Origin: Clostridia bacterium
GTDB lineage: Bacteria; Bacillota; Clostridia; Oscillospirales; Acutalibacteraceae
Length of the DNA: 6,289 nt
NCBI GenBank assembly: GCA_900763035.1
Contig: CAAFIS010000088.1
Span: 1 to 6,289 of the forward strand
Direction of reading: 5' to 3'
Notes under the pieces: model-generated
What the model saw: the letters and a program-made list of their open reading frames with translations, nothing else
Told to the model about the DNA's origin: nothing
Database searches by the model: none
Part shown: one piece after another, positions 5,227-6,289 of the stretch
Numbering within the stretch: position 1 is the first letter of the stretch
Layout: each line of letters begins with the position of its first letter
Translations under genes and position numbers: made by a program

Positions 5227-6081
5227 ATGAGCGAAGAAAAGGAGATCCGGCGGGCGTTCCTGACCGGGGAGCGGGCGCTGTTCGCGGCGCACGATCTGCA
5301 CATCGCGGACACGACGTTCGCCGACGGCGAATCGCCGCTGAAGGAGAGCAGCCGCATCGAGCTGGACGGCTGTATGTTCAAATGGAAATACCCACTGTGG
5401 TACGCACACGAGATCACGGTGAAAAACAGCACGTGGTTCGAGATGGCGCGTGCGGGCGTATGGTACAGCGACGACGTGCATCTGACCGGGTGCGCGGTGG
5501 ACGCGCCGAAGAACTTCCGGCGCTGCCGACGGCTGACGCTGGAGGACGTGTCCATCCCCGATGCGGCGGAAACGCTGTGGCATTGCAGCGATGTCACGCT
5601 GCGGCAGGTGGTCGCGCGCGGGGATTATTTTGCGATGGACTGCGACGGGATGCAGGTCGACGGGCTGACGCTGTACGGCAACTATTCCTTCGATGGGGCA
5701 AAGAACGTCACGATCCGCAACTCCCGCCTGCTGAGCAAGGACGCGTTTTGGAACAGTGAGGATGTGACGGTGGTCGGCTCGTTCATCTCCGGTGAATATC
5801 TGGGCTGGAACGCCAAAAACCTGACGCTGATCGACTGCACGATCGAGAGTCTGCAGGGGCTGTGCTATATCGACGGACTGGTGCTGAAGAACTGCAAGCT
5901 GCTCAACACGACGCTGGCGTTCGAATACTCCACGGTGGATGCCGACATCGATGGCAGCGTGGACAGCGTGCTCGATCCCGCAGGCGGGATCATCCGCGCG
6001 GACAGTATCGGCGAGCTGACGATCCGGCCCGACCGGGTGGATCCGAGCAAAACGCAGATCATCCTGCGCGACGCGCAGTGA
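5227..6081 (+). CDS. DUF3737 family protein, predicted right-handed beta-helix
   Basis: A 284-aa protein I recognise as DUF3737 by its landmarks: GERALFAAHDL (14-24), GESPLKESS (34-42), KYPLWYA (54-60), SKDAFW (170-175), GEYLGWNAKNLTLIDC (189-204), LCYIDGLVLKNC (212-223) and AFEYSTVDADIDG (231-243). The chain is built of coils of about 20 residues, each with an aromatic or large residue before a strand of the type [DN]-[VL]-T-[VLI]. The aromatic positions are W58, W79, F97, W118, F155, W175, W194 and Y214. This fits a right-handed parallel beta-helix. No signal peptide or membrane segment is present, so it is likely cytoplasmic. No catalytic motif is evident and the family has no established function. 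The ATG at 5227 follows AAGGAG (5211-5216) with 10 nt of spacing. The stop overlaps the ribosome site of the PatB-like gene, so the two are co-expressed. Confidence 0.88.
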   Translation: MSEEKEIRRAFLTGERALFAAHDLHIADTTFADGESPLKESSRIELDGCMFKWKYPLWYAHEITVKNSTWFEMARAGVWYSDDVHLTGCAVDAPKNFRRCRRLTLEDVSIPDAAETLWHCSDVTLRQVVARGDYFAMDCDGMQVDGLTLYGNYSFDGAKNVTIRNSRLLSKDAFWNSEDVTVVGSFISGEYLGWNAKNLTLIDCTIESLQGLCYIDGLVLKNCKLLNTTLAFEYSTVDADIDGSVDSVLDPAGGIIRADSIGELTIRPDRVDPSKTQIILRDAQ

Positions 6082-6092
6082 GGAGGGCGGCC

Positions 6093-6289
6093 ATGGAGAA
6101 CGGGAGCATCTTCGACACGCCGGTAGAACGGCACGGCACGGGATCGATCAAATGGGACGTGGCGGACGGCGAGCTGCCGATGTGGGTGGCGGACATGGAC
6201 TTTCCGACCGCGCCGCCGGTGCGCCGCGCGATCGAGCGCCGGGCGGCGCACGGCGTGTTCGGCTACACCGACGTGTCGGGCGCCTGGTC
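6093..6289 (+). CDS. patB: PatB/MalY family PLP-dependent cystathionine beta-lyase/aminotransferase (partial, N-terminus)
   Basis: The first 65 codons or so are inside the window and the gene runs off the right edge. The N-terminus reads FDTPVERHGTGSIKWDV, then LPMWVADMDFPTAPPV and, after a basic helix, GVFGYTD. This is the unmistakable opening of MalY/PatB fold-type I PLP enzymes, which cleave cystathionine or cysteine to pyruvate, ammonia and a thiol. The WVADMDF motif lines the substrate and cofactor pocket in this family. The PLP lysine lies beyond the window and cannot be checked. The ATG at 6093 is preceded by AGGAGGG (6081-6087), which overlaps the DUF3737 stop; the gap between genes is 11 nt. 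Distinction between a true C-S lyase and an aminotransferase cannot be made from this fragment. Confidence 0.9.
   Translation, partial: MENGSIFDTPVERHGTGSIKWDVADGELPMWVADMDFPTAPPVRRAIERRAAHGVFGYTDVSGAW

Noticed and set aside
1..6289. Mobile elements, CRISPR arrays, tRNA or rRNA genes
   Set aside because: No transposase, integrase, regular spaced repeats or tRNA/rRNA-like sequences were seen on either strand.

Overview
The window is GC-rich (roughly 60% G+C by eye). It has strong AGGAGG-type Shine-Dalgarno sites, a lipoprotein substrate-binding protein, 4-nt start/stop overlaps, and protein families typical of low-oxygen Bacillota. The most likely source is a high-GC member of the Clostridia (Oscillospirales or Ruminococcaceae-like gut lineages). 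This is an inference from protein and signal style, not from a marker gene.

Layout. (1) Positions 1-859, minus strand: two genes with 13 nt between them. The first encodes a 256-aa protein with a Pro/Ala-rich linker and a C-terminal beta-sandwich-like domain. The second, cut by the window edge, resembles the N-terminus of clostridial SpoIID-like/peptidoglycan-binding proteins. (2) Positions 860-1236: a 377-nt divergent intergenic region. It holds an A/T-tract dyad, a near-consensus SigA promoter reading right (TTGACA-17-CATAAT), and a leader of about 185 nt. The leader can fold into two partner-swapping hairpins followed by a compact three-way junction whose closing helix covers the potA ribosome binding site. 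(3) Positions 1237-5071, plus strand: a complete four-gene polyamine-type ABC importer, potA-potB-potC-potD. The genes overlap by 4 nt (A/B and B/C) or abut with 0 nt between them (C/D), and the operon ends in a perfect 20-bp hairpin terminator. (4) Positions 5072-6289, plus strand: a second transcription unit with a DUF3737 family right-handed beta-helix protein followed 11 nt later by the start of a PatB/MalY-type PLP-dependent C-S lyase/aminotransferase.

How it works together. PotD is tethered to the outer face of the membrane and captures a polyamine (spermidine or putrescine). PotB and PotC form the membrane channel, and PotA dimers power import. The pocket residues of PotD look like a mixture of E. 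coli PotD and PotF, so the exact substrate is uncertain. The DUF3737-PatB pair is a separate operon, probably linked to sulfur amino-acid turnover through PatB; DUF3737 itself has no known function. The minus-strand pair looks like an envelope or spore-wall module.

Most worth a second look: the structured potA leader, which could be an uncharacterised ligand- or protein-responsive element controlling polyamine uptake; the A/T dyad beside the promoter; and the regular aromatic ladder of the DUF3737 helix beside PatB. No mobile element, CRISPR array, tRNA or rRNA gene is visible.
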